7,474 nt of DNA from Gammaproteobacteria bacterium (GCA_013152045.1 JAADGZ010000174.1:1-7474), one strand, 5' to 3'. Positions 1-6,309 are shown, counted from the stretch's first letter. The notes: generated by a model not told the origin, from the sequence alone. Numbers and translations: made by a program.

Positions 1-287
1 TCCCCGTAGTGGAAACCGCCAGCCTGGTTTTCCCCCCCGACAAATTGAAATCACTGGCTGTGGCTGAGCCGCGCGACAGAATCACCCGCATTGTGTTGAT
101 AGACGAAGGACGCTGGGGGCTGGCCGTGGACGCGATAGAAGAAGTGATCACCCTGCAGCATGACAAAGTACGCTGGCGTAGTGAACGCACCCAGCGCAAG
201 TGGTTGCTGGGGACTGTAGTCGATCACATGTGCGCCTTGATTGATCCCCACGCCTTTGCTGAAAAGCTGAGCAGCGGTAAAGACTGA
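1..287 (+). CDS. CheW-like domain protein, C-terminal part only
   Basis: The reading frame is open from the window edge to the TGA at 285-287, so the true start lies upstream and only about the last 94 residues are visible. The segment TRIVLIDEGRWGLAVDAIEEV aligns by eye with the second half of the CheW gene downstream (TRIVIIEAENNVVGVLVDSV), and the end (LIDPHAFAEKL) matches the final CheW strand and helix (LVDVNKLL). It therefore looks like the C-terminal subdomain of a CheW fold, which couples receptors to CheA or organises arrays. In Pseudomonas-like clusters a gene with a C-terminal CheW-like domain (ParP) precedes cheW, and position suggests the same here. The ParP identity is inference, because the N-terminal part is missing. 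No SD-supported internal start is convincing, so it is treated as truncated by the window. Confidence 0.8.
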   Translation, partial: PVVETASLVFPPDKLKSLAVAEPRDRITRIVLIDEGRWGLAVDAIEEVITLQHDKVRWRSERTQRKWLLGTVVDHMCALIDPHAFAEKLSSGKD

Positions 288-293
288 ATGTCT

Positions 294-469
294 CTAATAC
301 CAGTCCACTTTAAAAGTGCAACTGATGAAACTACCGTTTGTCCTGAGCTTGTCGAAGGATGAATATGCTAAATTACAGTGGTTTCCGTTTTATGGTTCGA
401 CAAGGCTCTCCTGAGCAAAGCCGAAGGACTCACCACAAACGTGGAGTATTACAAGTGATCTGGTATTTG
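294..469. repeat. Candidate MITE-like inverted-repeat element with nested REP-like palindrome
   Basis: The outer ends are inverted copies. AATACCAGTCCACTT at 296-310 matches the reverse complement of 453-467 (AATACCAGATCACTT) at 13 of 15 bases. Inside lies a second inverted pair: CTGAGCTTGTCGAAGG at 343-358, and TTCGACAAGGCTC near 396-408 followed by CCGAAGGACTCACC near 421-434. The inner motif resembles the TTCGACAAGCTCAG repeats dispersed in many gammaproteobacterial genomes. No ORF lies inside. No clear target-site duplication was seen, so transposition as a unit is inference. It sits in the 414-base gap between the CheW-like gene and cheW, which otherwise holds only the candidate promoter at 530-556. 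Confidence 0.5.
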
Positions 470-529
470 GAATAGTTATTTAGGCTCTCTTCTCGATCTG
501 GTACATTTCCTGCATTTCTTCTGATTAAC

Positions 530-556
530 TCAAGTTTTTAGCTGATGTGTCGAAAT
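530..556 (+). promoter_or_regulatory. Candidate sigma-28 (FliA) promoter for cheW
   Basis: TCAAGTTT (530-537), an 11-nt spacer, and GTCGAAAT (549-556) match the flagellar sigma factor consensus TAAAGTTT-N11-GCCGATAA at 7 of 8 and 5 of 8 positions. The gene 145 bases downstream is cheW, a typical member of the FliA regulon. The -10 half is imperfect. This is one hand-picked match in a 400-base gap, so it is a candidate only. Confidence 0.35.
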
Positions 557-701
557 TAGTATCGACAGATCGGGTTGGTTGTTTGCTTAGTCTGATAGAA
601 ATCAACCAGATAACAATATGCCGGATGGTTTCGCTGTTTGTTTCGGAGTCGAATATTTGACGTTGCAGTCTGCGGACTATCGATTAAGAGGAGAAAGTTT
701 C

Positions 702-1178
702 ATGAATGAGGCAGTGGCAAGTACGCAGGACCCGATTATTCAGTGGGTAACCTTTCGACTGGATAACGAGAAGTATGGCATCAAGGTGATGCAGGTACAG
801 GAAGTGCTGCGTATGACCGAGATTGCGCCGGTTCCGGGAGCGCCAGATTATGTGCTTGGAATCATTAATCTGCGTGGCAATGTGGTCACGGTGATTGATC
901 TGCGCCGACGTTTTGGCTTGCTCGAAGCGGAAGCCGATGACGCCACCCGCATCGTCATTATTGAGGCCGAAAATAATGTGGTCGGGGTGCTGGTGGACAG
1001 CGTTGCCGAAGTCGCCGATATACATGGTTCAGAAATCGATACGGCTCCCAATGTCGGCAACGACGAAAGCTCGCGTTATATTCAGGGCGTGTCTACTCAA
1101 AATGATGAGTTGCTGATTTTGGTGGACGTCAACAAACTGCTGACCGATGAGGAATGGAGCGATGTCGCGACTTTATAA
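702..1178 (+). CDS. cheW: Chemotaxis coupling protein CheW
   Basis: This 158-residue protein has the full length of a single-domain CheW, the cytoplasmic adaptor that links methyl-accepting chemotaxis proteins to the kinase CheA. Visible hallmarks are WVTFRLDNEKYGI at residues 15-27, the linker VPGAPDYVLGIINLRGNVV at about 44-62, the VIDLRRRFG strand at 64-72, and the second beta-barrel half with TRIVIIEA and GVLVDSVAEV. The start ATG at 702 is chosen because AAGAGGAGAA (686-695) lies 8 nt upstream and the CheW homology begins just after it. An in-frame ATG at 618 would add 28 residues without CheW character. The neighbours are a CheW-like gene upstream and a DUF2802 gene downstream, a combination seen at the end of chemotaxis clusters in Pseudomonas-type genomes. 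The 414-base upstream gap with a sigma-28-like site suggests it can be transcribed on its own. Confidence 0.95.
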   Translation: MNEAVASTQDPIIQWVTFRLDNEKYGIKVMQVQEVLRMTEIAPVPGAPDYVLGIINLRGNVVTVIDLRRRFGLLEAEADDATRIVIIEAENNVVGVLVDSVAEVADIHGSEIDTAPNVGNDESSRYIQGVSTQNDELLILVDVNKLLTDEEWSDVATL

Positions 1179-1215
1179 TAGCCGTGTCAGGCAGTGCATC
1201 CTCCAATGATGAAAC

Positions 1216-1377
1216 ATGGCCGACATTGCTAACATCAGTCCGTTGACACCTAGCTGGCCGTTGAAGCCATCAGGCGCTGGCGGTGAGCGCCAGCAAAAAA
1301 AACCGCGCGACAATAAAAAAGACAGGCAGGATAAAGGAGACAATAAGCCTGCTCCCAAAATAGACGAATACGTATGA
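1216..1377 (+). CDS. Small lysine-rich, probably disordered protein (hypothetical)
   Basis: ATG at 1216 opens a 53-codon frame ending at TGA 1375-1377. An in-frame TGA at 1210-1212 fixes the ATG as the earliest possible start. The N-terminus reads MADIANISPLTPSWPLKPSG. The middle is a charged stretch rich in K, R, D and Q (such as QQKKPRDNKKDRQDKGD), and the tail ends KIDEYV. The composition predicts no fold, signal peptide or membrane segment. It lies 37 bases after cheW, and its stop codon region provides the GAGGAA ribosome site of the DUF2802 gene, so it fits the operon. The upstream ribosome site is weak (GATGAAAC). I do not recognise a named family. Reasons to call it real are the tight packing, the structured termini around a low-complexity core, and the absence of a better explanation for the gap. 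Confidence 0.55.
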   Translation: MADIANISPLTPSWPLKPSGAGGERQQKKPRDNKKDRQDKGDNKPAPKIDEYV

Positions 1378-1387
1378 GGAAATGGAG

Positions 1388-1798
1388 ATGAACACAATTC
1401 TGGCCGTTATCACTGCTTTGGACGTTTCCAGCTGGACCTTGATCGGTAGCTTGGGTCTACTGCTTCTTGCGCTATCGCTGCTGCACCGGCAGCAGGCGCA
1501 GACGCGAACCAATACGGAACTGCTGCAATGTACCCAGAATGATCTGCGCGCTCTGATCTCCGCCTCGCTTGGCATGGGTGAGCGCATGCAGGAAGTCGAA
1601 CGTCGTCAGCGGCGTTTGGCCGAACGACAGGAACAGCTGGATATCTATGATGCAGCCAACCAGAACCAGCCCTATGAACAAGCTATTCGCATGGCGCAAA
1701 GTGGCTCAAAAACAGAAGAACTGGTCGATATCTGTGGTCTGAGTGAAACAGAAGCTGAACTAATTAAAATTATGCACCGTTTCGATAAAGCCGGTTAG
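1388..1798 (+). CDS. DUF2802 domain protein, single-pass membrane anchored
   Basis: The protein has 136 residues. It starts with a short N-terminus, then one hydrophobic helix at about residues 14-34 (WTLIGSLGLLLLALSLL). A charged, Q/R/E-rich coiled-coil-like segment follows (about 60-86, containing VERRQRRLAERQEQLD). The C-terminal conserved part is YEQAIRMAQSGSKTEELVDICGLSETEAEL, which I recognise as the DUF2802 motif; its ending resembles a small helix-turn-helix. The start at 1388 is preferred over the ATG at 1382 because GAGGAA (1376-1381) is 6 nt away from 1388 but directly abuts 1382. Genes of this family commonly follow cheW in flagellar/chemotaxis clusters, as here. The molecular function is not established, and a role at the chemoreceptor array or pole is inference from context. 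Confidence 0.85.
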   Translation: MNTILAVITALDVSSWTLIGSLGLLLLALSLLHRQQAQTRTNTELLQCTQNDLRALISASLGMGERMQEVERRQRRLAERQEQLDIYDAANQNQPYEQAIRMAQSGSKTEELVDICGLSETEAELIKIMHRFDKAG

Positions 1799-1821
1799 CG
1801 GTTTAATCTCCGTTGGGTTTC

Positions 1822-1917
1822 ATTCTCCGCTGCTTGCAGCGAAAAACGGTAGGATGGGTAGAGCGCGAAGCGAAACCCATCAATTAATACTCCGCAGCAA
1901 GCTGCAGGGTCGTTTAT
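1822..1917. repeat. Dispersed palindromic repeat, copy A
   Basis: Bases 1822-1881 match 7275-7332 at all but three positions plus one 2-nt indel. Each copy has CCGCTGCTTGCAGCG followed by GTAGGATGGGTAGAGC and GAAGCGAAACCCATC, so GATGGGT and ACCCATC can form a 7-bp stem. A second, more diverged palindrome follows (CCGCAGCAAGCTGCAGGG, 1892-1909) and ends in CGTTTATCA, paralleling the end of copy B. It is intergenic, between the DUF2802 gene and the response regulator. GATGGGTTTCGCTTCGC-type palindromes are widespread in gammaproteobacteria; mobility by a RAYT-like transposase is inference. Confidence 0.75.
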
Positions 1918-2076
1918 CACTACCATACTGGGCCGGATCTTCAATCTGGTCCCCACGTAGTTAAATACCGATTGATCAGGATCACTACTCAAATAGTCGA
2001 ATGAGTTACTGTAAAATTCAGAGACAATAGAGTAGAGTGCGGCTTCCCCTTTCTGGCTACAGGTTTGATGAACTTG

Positions 2077-2727
2077 ATGATAGATATCATGCTGGTTGAC
2101 GATCACGATCTCGTGCGTACCGGTGTCAAACGTTTGCTGGAAGATAACCGCGAGTTCAGGATTGTGGCTGAGGCCACCAGTGGTGAGGAAGCTCTACAGC
2201 TCGTTTGTCAGGCTAAGCCCCAGGTCGTGTTGATGGACATCAATATGCCTGGGATCGGTGGTCTGGAAGCGACTCACAAGTTGCTACAGCAAAAAGCCGA
2301 TCTAAAAATCATCATCGTCTCCATGCACACCGATGAGTTGTTTCCTCAGCGAGTACTCAAGGCTGGTGCCATGGGTTATCTTACTAAGGGATCAGGCATT
2401 GATGAAATCGTACATGCGATTCATGAGGTGCTGGCCAATCGCCATTATATTACCCCGGAAATTGCTCAACGACTGGCCTTGTCACAGGTTGATGAAAATG
2501 GATCATCGCCTTTCGACGGCCTCTCTGCACGAGAGTTGCAGGTGATGCTGCTAATGATGGAAGGCAAGAAAATCAACGAGATTTCCGAGCAACTGTGTCT
2601 CAGTCCCAAAACTGTCAGCACTTATCGTCACCGTCTGCATGACAAAGTAGGGGTTAAGAGTGATGTCGAGCTAGCGCGGCTGGCACTGTTTCATGGGCTA
2701 ATTGAAAATGTACCGTTCAAAACCTAG
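2077..2727 (+). CDS. uvrY: GacA/UvrY family two-component response regulator
   Basis: This is a NarL/FixJ-type DNA-binding response regulator, called UvrY in enterics and GacA in pseudomonads. It is normally phosphorylated by BarA/GacS and activates Csr/Rsm small RNAs. The 216-residue product has a receiver domain with acidic pair D8-D9, phosphoacceptor D54 (VVLMDINMPGIGGLEAT), S82 and K104. A LuxR-type helix-turn-helix follows at about 145-210 (LSARELQVMLLM and ISEQLCLSPKTVSTYRHRL). The start at 2077 places D54 exactly where E. coli UvrY has it. An ATG at 2068 or TTG at 2065 in frame would add three or four residues, and AGG at 2061-2063 is too close to 2068 and rather far from 2077, so the start stays uncertain. 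The order regulator then uvrC then pgsA is the conserved gammaproteobacterial order. The stop codon sits inside a 10-bp imperfect direct repeat (2721-2740). Confidence 0.93.
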   Translation: MIDIMLVDDHDLVRTGVKRLLEDNREFRIVAEATSGEEALQLVCQAKPQVVLMDINMPGIGGLEATHKLLQQKADLKIIIVSMHTDELFPQRVLKAGAMGYLTKGSGIDEIVHAIHEVLANRHYITPEIAQRLALSQVDENGSSPFDGLSARELQVMLLMMEGKKINEISEQLCLSPKTVSTYRHRLHDKVGVKSDVELARLALFHGLIENVPFKT

Positions 2728-2797
2728 ACAAACCTAGAAAGCAATAAAAAACATATAGATACAGCCTCCTCTTAATTTTAACTCGAGTATATTTTGC

Positions 2798-3454
2798 GTG
2801 TCCAAAGCCCCGTTTTCCTCTGATGTTTTCAACCCCGACTGTCATCTCTGTCCACGCCTTAGCCAGTTTCTTGATACAGTCAAAACCGATTATCCGCACT
2901 ACCACTGCCGCCCGGTAGCACCTTTTGGGCGCAAACATCCCGGCCTGCTCATCGTCGGTCTGGCACCAGGTAAACACGGTGCCAATGCTACCGGGCGGCC
3001 TTTTACCGGCGATCATGCCGGGATTATTCTGTATGAAACCCTGTATAAATTTGGATTCAGCAATCAGCCCGATGCCACTGCGCTGGATGATGGCCTTACG
3101 CTTAAAAACTGCCGTATCACCAACGCGGTCAAATGCCTGCCGCCGGAAAACAAACCCACCGGGGGCGAGATCAAAACCTGTAATGCCTATTTGCAGGCCG
3201 AGCTGGCCGGGCTGAAAAAAGGCACCGTGATTCTGGCGCTGGGCGGGATTGCCCATAAGGCGGTGATTTCGGCCCTGGGATTGAAACAGGTCGATCACCC
3301 CTTTGGCCACGGCCTGAAGTATCCCTTGCCGCGTGAGCAGCTGCTGCTGACGTCCTATCACTGCAGCCGTTATAATACCCAGACTCGGCGCCTGACCACG
3401 GTCATGTTTGAACAGATTTTCAGGACTATCCGGCGTATATTAGACAAAGCATAA
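2798..3454 (+). CDS. Uracil-DNA glycosylase, family 5 (UDGb)-like
   Basis: The 218-residue protein is predicted to excise uracil, and perhaps other deaminated bases such as hypoxanthine, from DNA at the start of base excision repair. Motif 1 is GLAPGKHGANATGRPFTGD at residues 54-72. The family-5 form has Ala where family-1 and family-4 enzymes have catalytic Asp or Glu/Asn, which matches A56. Motif 2 is SYHCSRYNTQT around H188; the usual family form SYHPS...NT has Pro where C189 stands. Four cysteines fit the iron-sulfur ligands of this group: C15-x2-C18 and C113-x14-C128. The start is a GTG with no good ribosome site and no better in-frame alternative nearby. It lies 70 bases after the response regulator and 10 bases before uvrC, so cotranscription with uvrC is likely. 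Family 4 is the main alternative, but motif 1 argues for family 5. Confidence 0.85.
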   Translation: MSKAPFSSDVFNPDCHLCPRLSQFLDTVKTDYPHYHCRPVAPFGRKHPGLLIVGLAPGKHGANATGRPFTGDHAGIILYETLYKFGFSNQPDATALDDGLTLKNCRITNAVKCLPPENKPTGGEIKTCNAYLQAELAGLKKGTVILALGGIAHKAVISALGLKQVDHPFGHGLKYPLPREQLLLTSYHCSRYNTQTRRLTTVMFEQIFRTIRRILDKA

Positions 3455-3464
3455 GCATATTTTT

Positions 3465-5396
3465 ATGAATCAGGCCGCCAGTCCGTCATCCTCCCGTTTC
3501 GACTCCCGCGCCTTTCTCAAGACCCTGCCGGGAAAGCCCGGCGTCTATCGCATGTGCGATGAAAGCGGCACGGTGATCTATGTCGGTAAGGCCATCAATC
3601 TAAAAAAACGCCTGGCCAGCTATTTTCGCAAAAATTTGGACAGCCCCAAGACCAAAGTTTTGGTCTCGCGTATCCAGGCCATCGAGGTCACGGTTACGCA
3701 TACCGAAACCGAAGCCCTGTTGCTTGAGAACAACCTGATCAAGAGTCTCAAGCCGCGTTACAACGTCCTTTATCGGGACGACAAGAGTTACCCGAGTATT
3801 TTTCTTTCCAGCCAGCATGATTTTCCCGCGCTTGCCGTGCATCGCGGCGCGCAACGGCGCAAGGGGCGTTATTTCGGCCCCTATCCCAGTGCAGGTGCAG
3901 TACGTGAAACCCTGAACCTGCTGCAGAAACTGTTTCCCGTACGTCAGTGTGAAGACAGTTTTTTCGGCAACCGTTCCCGTGCCTGTCTGCAATACCAGAT
4001 CAAACGCTGCACCGCACCCTGTGTCGGCCTAATTTCAAAACAGGCCTATGCCGAGGATGTCGCGCATGCGGTGATGTTCCTGCAGGGCAAAAGCAGTGAG
4101 GTGATTGATGCGCTGGTCGGCAGCATGGAACAGGCGGCAGAAAAACTGGATTTTGAGCAGGCCGCCCGCTATCGCGATCAGATTGCCAGCCTGCGTCGGA
4201 TCCAGGAGAAACAATACATTAGCCAGGAGCAGGGCGACTTCGATGTGATTGCTGCGAGCACCGCCGGAGGCCTCGGCTGCATCCAGATTTTCACCATTCG
4301 CGGAGGCCGCAACCTGGGTAATCGGAGTTTTTTCCCGCGCCAGGTCGATATGGCGATGGAGCAGGCGGATACCAGTGAAAGTGCCGCCGCTCTGCTGGAT
4401 GCCTTCCTGCCCCAGCATTATCTGGCTGCGACAGGCGGGCAGGGCAGTCGAGATATCCCAACTGAAATTCTGCTAAGCCATGCGCCGGAGAATATGGCAC
4501 TGCTGGAACAGGCTCTGAATGTGCAGGAAGGGCGTAAAATTCGTCTGGCAACACGTTTACGCGGCCAACGCGCACGCTGGTTAAAAATGGCCATGCAAAA
4601 TGCCGAGCAGGCGCTGACGCTGCGGCTTAATAGCAAGGCCAACATGCTGCAACGCTTTGAGGCCCTGCAGGAAGCACTAGAGCTGGCGGATATGCCGACC
4701 CGGCTAGAATGCTTCGATATCAGTCATACGATGGGTGAGGCGACGGTAGCTTCCTGCGTGGTGTTTGATCTGAACGGACCGCTGAAATCGGATTATCGCC
4801 GCTTTAATATTGAGGACATTACCGGCGGTGATGACTATGCCGCCATGCATCAGGCATTGACTCGTCGTTACCGACGCCTGAAAGAAGGCGAGGCCAAACT
4901 GCCGGATATTTTATTTATCGATGGCGGCAAGGGCCAGTTGTCACAGGCACAGGCGGTGCTGGCAGAGCAGCAGATCAAAGGCGTGCTGCTGGTAGGCATT
5001 GCCAAGGGGCCGGAACGCAAACCCGGCAAAGAAGTCCTCTGGCTGAGTCAGACGGATATTGATTTTGATTCAGACTCTGGCTTGTTGGATAGCGTACGTG
5101 AGATTATACTTTCTGCAGATGCGGCGGCCCTGCATCTGATTCAGCAGATCCGTGACGAAGCCCATCGTTTTGCTATTACCGGGCATCGGCAACGTCGCCA
5201 GCGCACACGCAACACATCGGTGCTGGAAGCCATTGCCGGGCTGGGGCCAAAACGTCGCCAGCTGTTGCTGAAACAGTTTGGTGGCCTGCAGGAAGTCGCA
5301 CGAGCCGGCGTGGAAGATCTAGCCAGCGTGAGCGGGATTAGCACGGCGCTGGCAGAATTGATCTATGATGCCTTTCATACAAACGAAAATGAATAA
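3465..5396 (+). CDS. uvrC: Excinuclease ABC subunit C (UvrC)
   Basis: UvrC makes the two incisions on either side of a lesion during nucleotide excision repair, after UvrA and UvrB load. The 643-residue product carries every expected domain. The N-terminal GIY-YIG nuclease (3' incision) has G26-V27-Y28, Y39-V40-G41, R49 and the TETEALLLE segment at 80-88. Cysteines C162, C174, C182 and C186 have the spacing of the E. coli UvrC iron-sulfur ligands. A UVR motif that binds UvrB lies near 211-250. The RNase H-like 5' nuclease has D418 (CFDISHTMGE), D486 (IDGGKGQL) and H567 (RDEAH). A tandem helix-hairpin-helix ends the protein (LGPKRRQLLL and VSGISTALAELI). It is about 30 residues longer than the E. 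coli enzyme, partly through an insertion near 528-550. There is no clear ribosome site, so coupling to the upstream gene is possible. pgsA begins 5 bases after the stop. Confidence 0.98.
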   Translation: MNQAASPSSSRFDSRAFLKTLPGKPGVYRMCDESGTVIYVGKAINLKKRLASYFRKNLDSPKTKVLVSRIQAIEVTVTHTETEALLLENNLIKSLKPRYNVLYRDDKSYPSIFLSSQHDFPALAVHRGAQRRKGRYFGPYPSAGAVRETLNLLQKLFPVRQCEDSFFGNRSRACLQYQIKRCTAPCVGLISKQAYAEDVAHAVMFLQGKSSEVIDALVGSMEQAAEKLDFEQAARYRDQIASLRRIQEKQYISQEQGDFDVIAASTAGGLGCIQIFTIRGGRNLGNRSFFPRQVDMAMEQADTSESAAALLDAFLPQHYLAATGGQGSRDIPTEILLSHAPENMALLEQALNVQEGRKIRLATRLRGQRARWLKMAMQNAEQALTLRLNSKANMLQRFEALQEALELADMPTRLECFDISHTMGEATVASCVVFDLNGPLKSDYRRFNIEDITGGDDYAAMHQALTRRYRRLKEGEAKLPDILFIDGGKGQLSQAQAVLAEQQIKGVLLVGIAKGPERKPGKEVLWLSQTDIDFDSDSGLLDSVREIILSADAAALHLIQQIRDEAHRFAITGHRQRRQRTRNTSVLEAIAGLGPKRRQLLLKQFGGLQEVARAGVEDLASVSGISTALAELIYDAFHTNENE

Positions 5397-5401
5397 ACAT
5401 T

Positions 5402-5989
5402 ATGCATTTAACCCTGCCTAACAAGCTGACCCTACTGCGCATCGGTCTGATCCCGATCTTTGTCCTGGCATTTTATGTGCCTTTGTTCGAGCTCAATAAT
5501 TACATCACTACCGGAATATTTTTTATTGCCGGTGTCACCGACTGGTTTGACGGCTACCTCGCGCGTCGGCTCAAACAGCAGTCAGATTTCGGCGCCTTCC
5601 TTGATCCCGTGGCCGACAAACTCATGGTCGCCACCGCCCTGATTATGCTGGTCAGCAACCACCCCGGCCCCTTGCTGGCAATCCCAGCAGCGGTTATCGT
5701 CGGTCGAGAAATTGCCATTTCCGCCCTGCGCGAGTGGATGGCCAACATCGGTGACACGACCCGGGTAGCCGTATCGATGATCGGCAAAATCAAGACCACC
5801 GCACAAATGCTGGCTATCGGTTTCATGCTGTTTGAATATTCGATTGGTAATTTCCCCACCATGCTGATTGGCTATCTGCTACTGTACACCGCAGCCCTGC
5901 TAACACTATGGTCAATGGTCATTTACATCCAGGCCGCCTGGCCCAGCTTGATGGGCCAACGGAATGATAATAGTGAGGAAATTTCTTGA
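5402..5989 (+). CDS. pgsA: CDP-diacylglycerol--glycerol-3-phosphate 3-phosphatidyltransferase
   Basis: PgsA is an inner-membrane enzyme that transfers a phosphatidyl group from CDP-diacylglycerol to glycerol-3-phosphate. The product, phosphatidylglycerophosphate, is the precursor of phosphatidylglycerol and cardiolipin. The 195-residue protein has the complete CDP-alcohol phosphatidyltransferase signature: D47, D50-G51, A54-R55, G64, D68 and D72. Hydrophobic segments lie near 14-30, 34-46, 76-105, 125-142 and 150-175. REIAISALREWMA (about 101-113) and the GKIKTTAQM segment are also typical of bacterial PgsA. The N-terminus MHLTLPNKLTLLRI aligns directly with the E. coli start, supporting ATG 5402, although the ribosome site is poor. 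It follows uvrC by 5 bases, as in the conserved operon. Its TGA stop lies inside the -35 hexamer of the tRNA promoter. Confidence 0.97.
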   Translation: MHLTLPNKLTLLRIGLIPIFVLAFYVPLFELNNYITTGIFFIAGVTDWFDGYLARRLKQQSDFGAFLDPVADKLMVATALIMLVSNHPGPLLAIPAAVIVGREIAISALREWMANIGDTTRVAVSMIGKIKTTAQMLAIGFMLFEYSIGNFPTMLIGYLLLYTAALLTLWSMVIYIQAAWPSLMGQRNDNSEEIS

Positions 5990-6013
5990 CATAGCAGCCT
6001 ACATCGCTAAAAT
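5986..6013 (+). promoter_or_regulatory. Sigma-70 promoter of the tRNA-Gly gene
   Basis: TTGACA (5986-5991), a 16-nt spacer and TAAAAT (6008-6013) give a perfect -35 and a 5-of-6 -10. Transcription would begin near 6020, about 10 bases before mature tRNA-Gly. The stretch after the -10 (ACGCAGC) is GC-rich, as in stable-RNA promoters under stringent control. The -35 box overlaps the last codons and TGA of pgsA. Confidence 0.8.
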
Positions 6014-6029
6014 ACGCAGCTTCTTTCAG

Positions 6030-6109
<80 letters not shown>

Positions 6110-6118
6110 AGTTTCAAA

Positions 6119-6144
6119 AACCTCGGTTCAACCGGGGTTTTTTT
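6119..6144 (+). terminator. Rho-independent terminator after tRNA-Gly
   Basis: AACCTCGG (6119-6126) pairs with CCGGGGTT (6132-6139) as an 8-bp stem with one G-T wobble and loop TTCAA, followed by seven T (6138-6144). It is the best terminator in the window. It separates tRNA-Gly from tRNA-Cys, so the downstream tRNAs depend on read-through or their own promoters. Confidence 0.85.
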
Positions 6145-6183
6145 ATAGTTGTACTTAGTTGTAAAGAGTACAATAACAAGACC

Positions 6184-6257
6184 GGCTGGGTGGCAGAGTG
6201 GCTATGCAGCGGCCTGCAAAGCCGTGGACGGCGGTTCGATTCCGCCCTCAGCCTCCA
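6184..6257 (+). tRNA. tRNA-Cys (GCA anticodon)
   Basis: The gene is 74 nt including an encoded CCA (6255-6257). The acceptor stem GGCTGGG pairs with CTCAGCC with one G-T. The anticodon loop CTGCAAA carries GCA at 6216-6218, and the T-arm is GGCGGTTCGATTCCGCC. By position it corresponds to E. coli cysT. TACAAT at 6169-6174 is a possible -10 for a private promoter, but no convincing -35 was found. Just past the gene, CTCCAAATT is repeated in tandem (6254-6270), extending the tRNA 3' end sequence into the spacer. Confidence 0.96.
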
Positions 6258-6271
6258 AATTCTCCAAATTT

Positions 6272-6309
6272 AGATTTCTCCCAAATTTACATTCCTCGGG
6301 AGAAAATCT
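6272..6309 (+). other. Stem-loop between tRNA-Cys and tRNA-Leu
   Basis: AGATTTCTCCC (6272-6282) pairs with GGGAGAAAATCT (6298-6309), leaving one unpaired base and a 15-nt loop. No T-run follows, so it is not a standard terminator. It could be a processing signal, a partial termination site or a relic repeat. Confidence 0.5.

Noticed and set aside
618..701. Longer CheW beginning at ATG 618
   Set aside because: The added 28 residues are not CheW-like. AAGAGGAGAA lies 8 nt before ATG 702.
1273..1303. GC-rich hairpin (GCTGGCG/CGCCAGC) as a terminator after cheW
   Set aside because: On the plus strand it is followed by a run of A, not T, and it lies inside the small ORF at 1216-1377.
2748..2772. 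Possible LexA box before the glycosylase gene (ACAG at an AT-rich stretch)
   Set aside because: Only one half-site fits CTGT-N8-ACAG; the other half reads AAAC.
2717..3361. 214-codon ORF on the minus strand opposite the glycosylase gene
   Set aside because: It mirrors the plus-strand gene, whose motifs are unmistakable, and its own translation shows no recognisable domain.
4035..4645. Minus-strand ORFs inside uvrC
   Set aside because: They are frame shadows of a fully intact, well-conserved gene.
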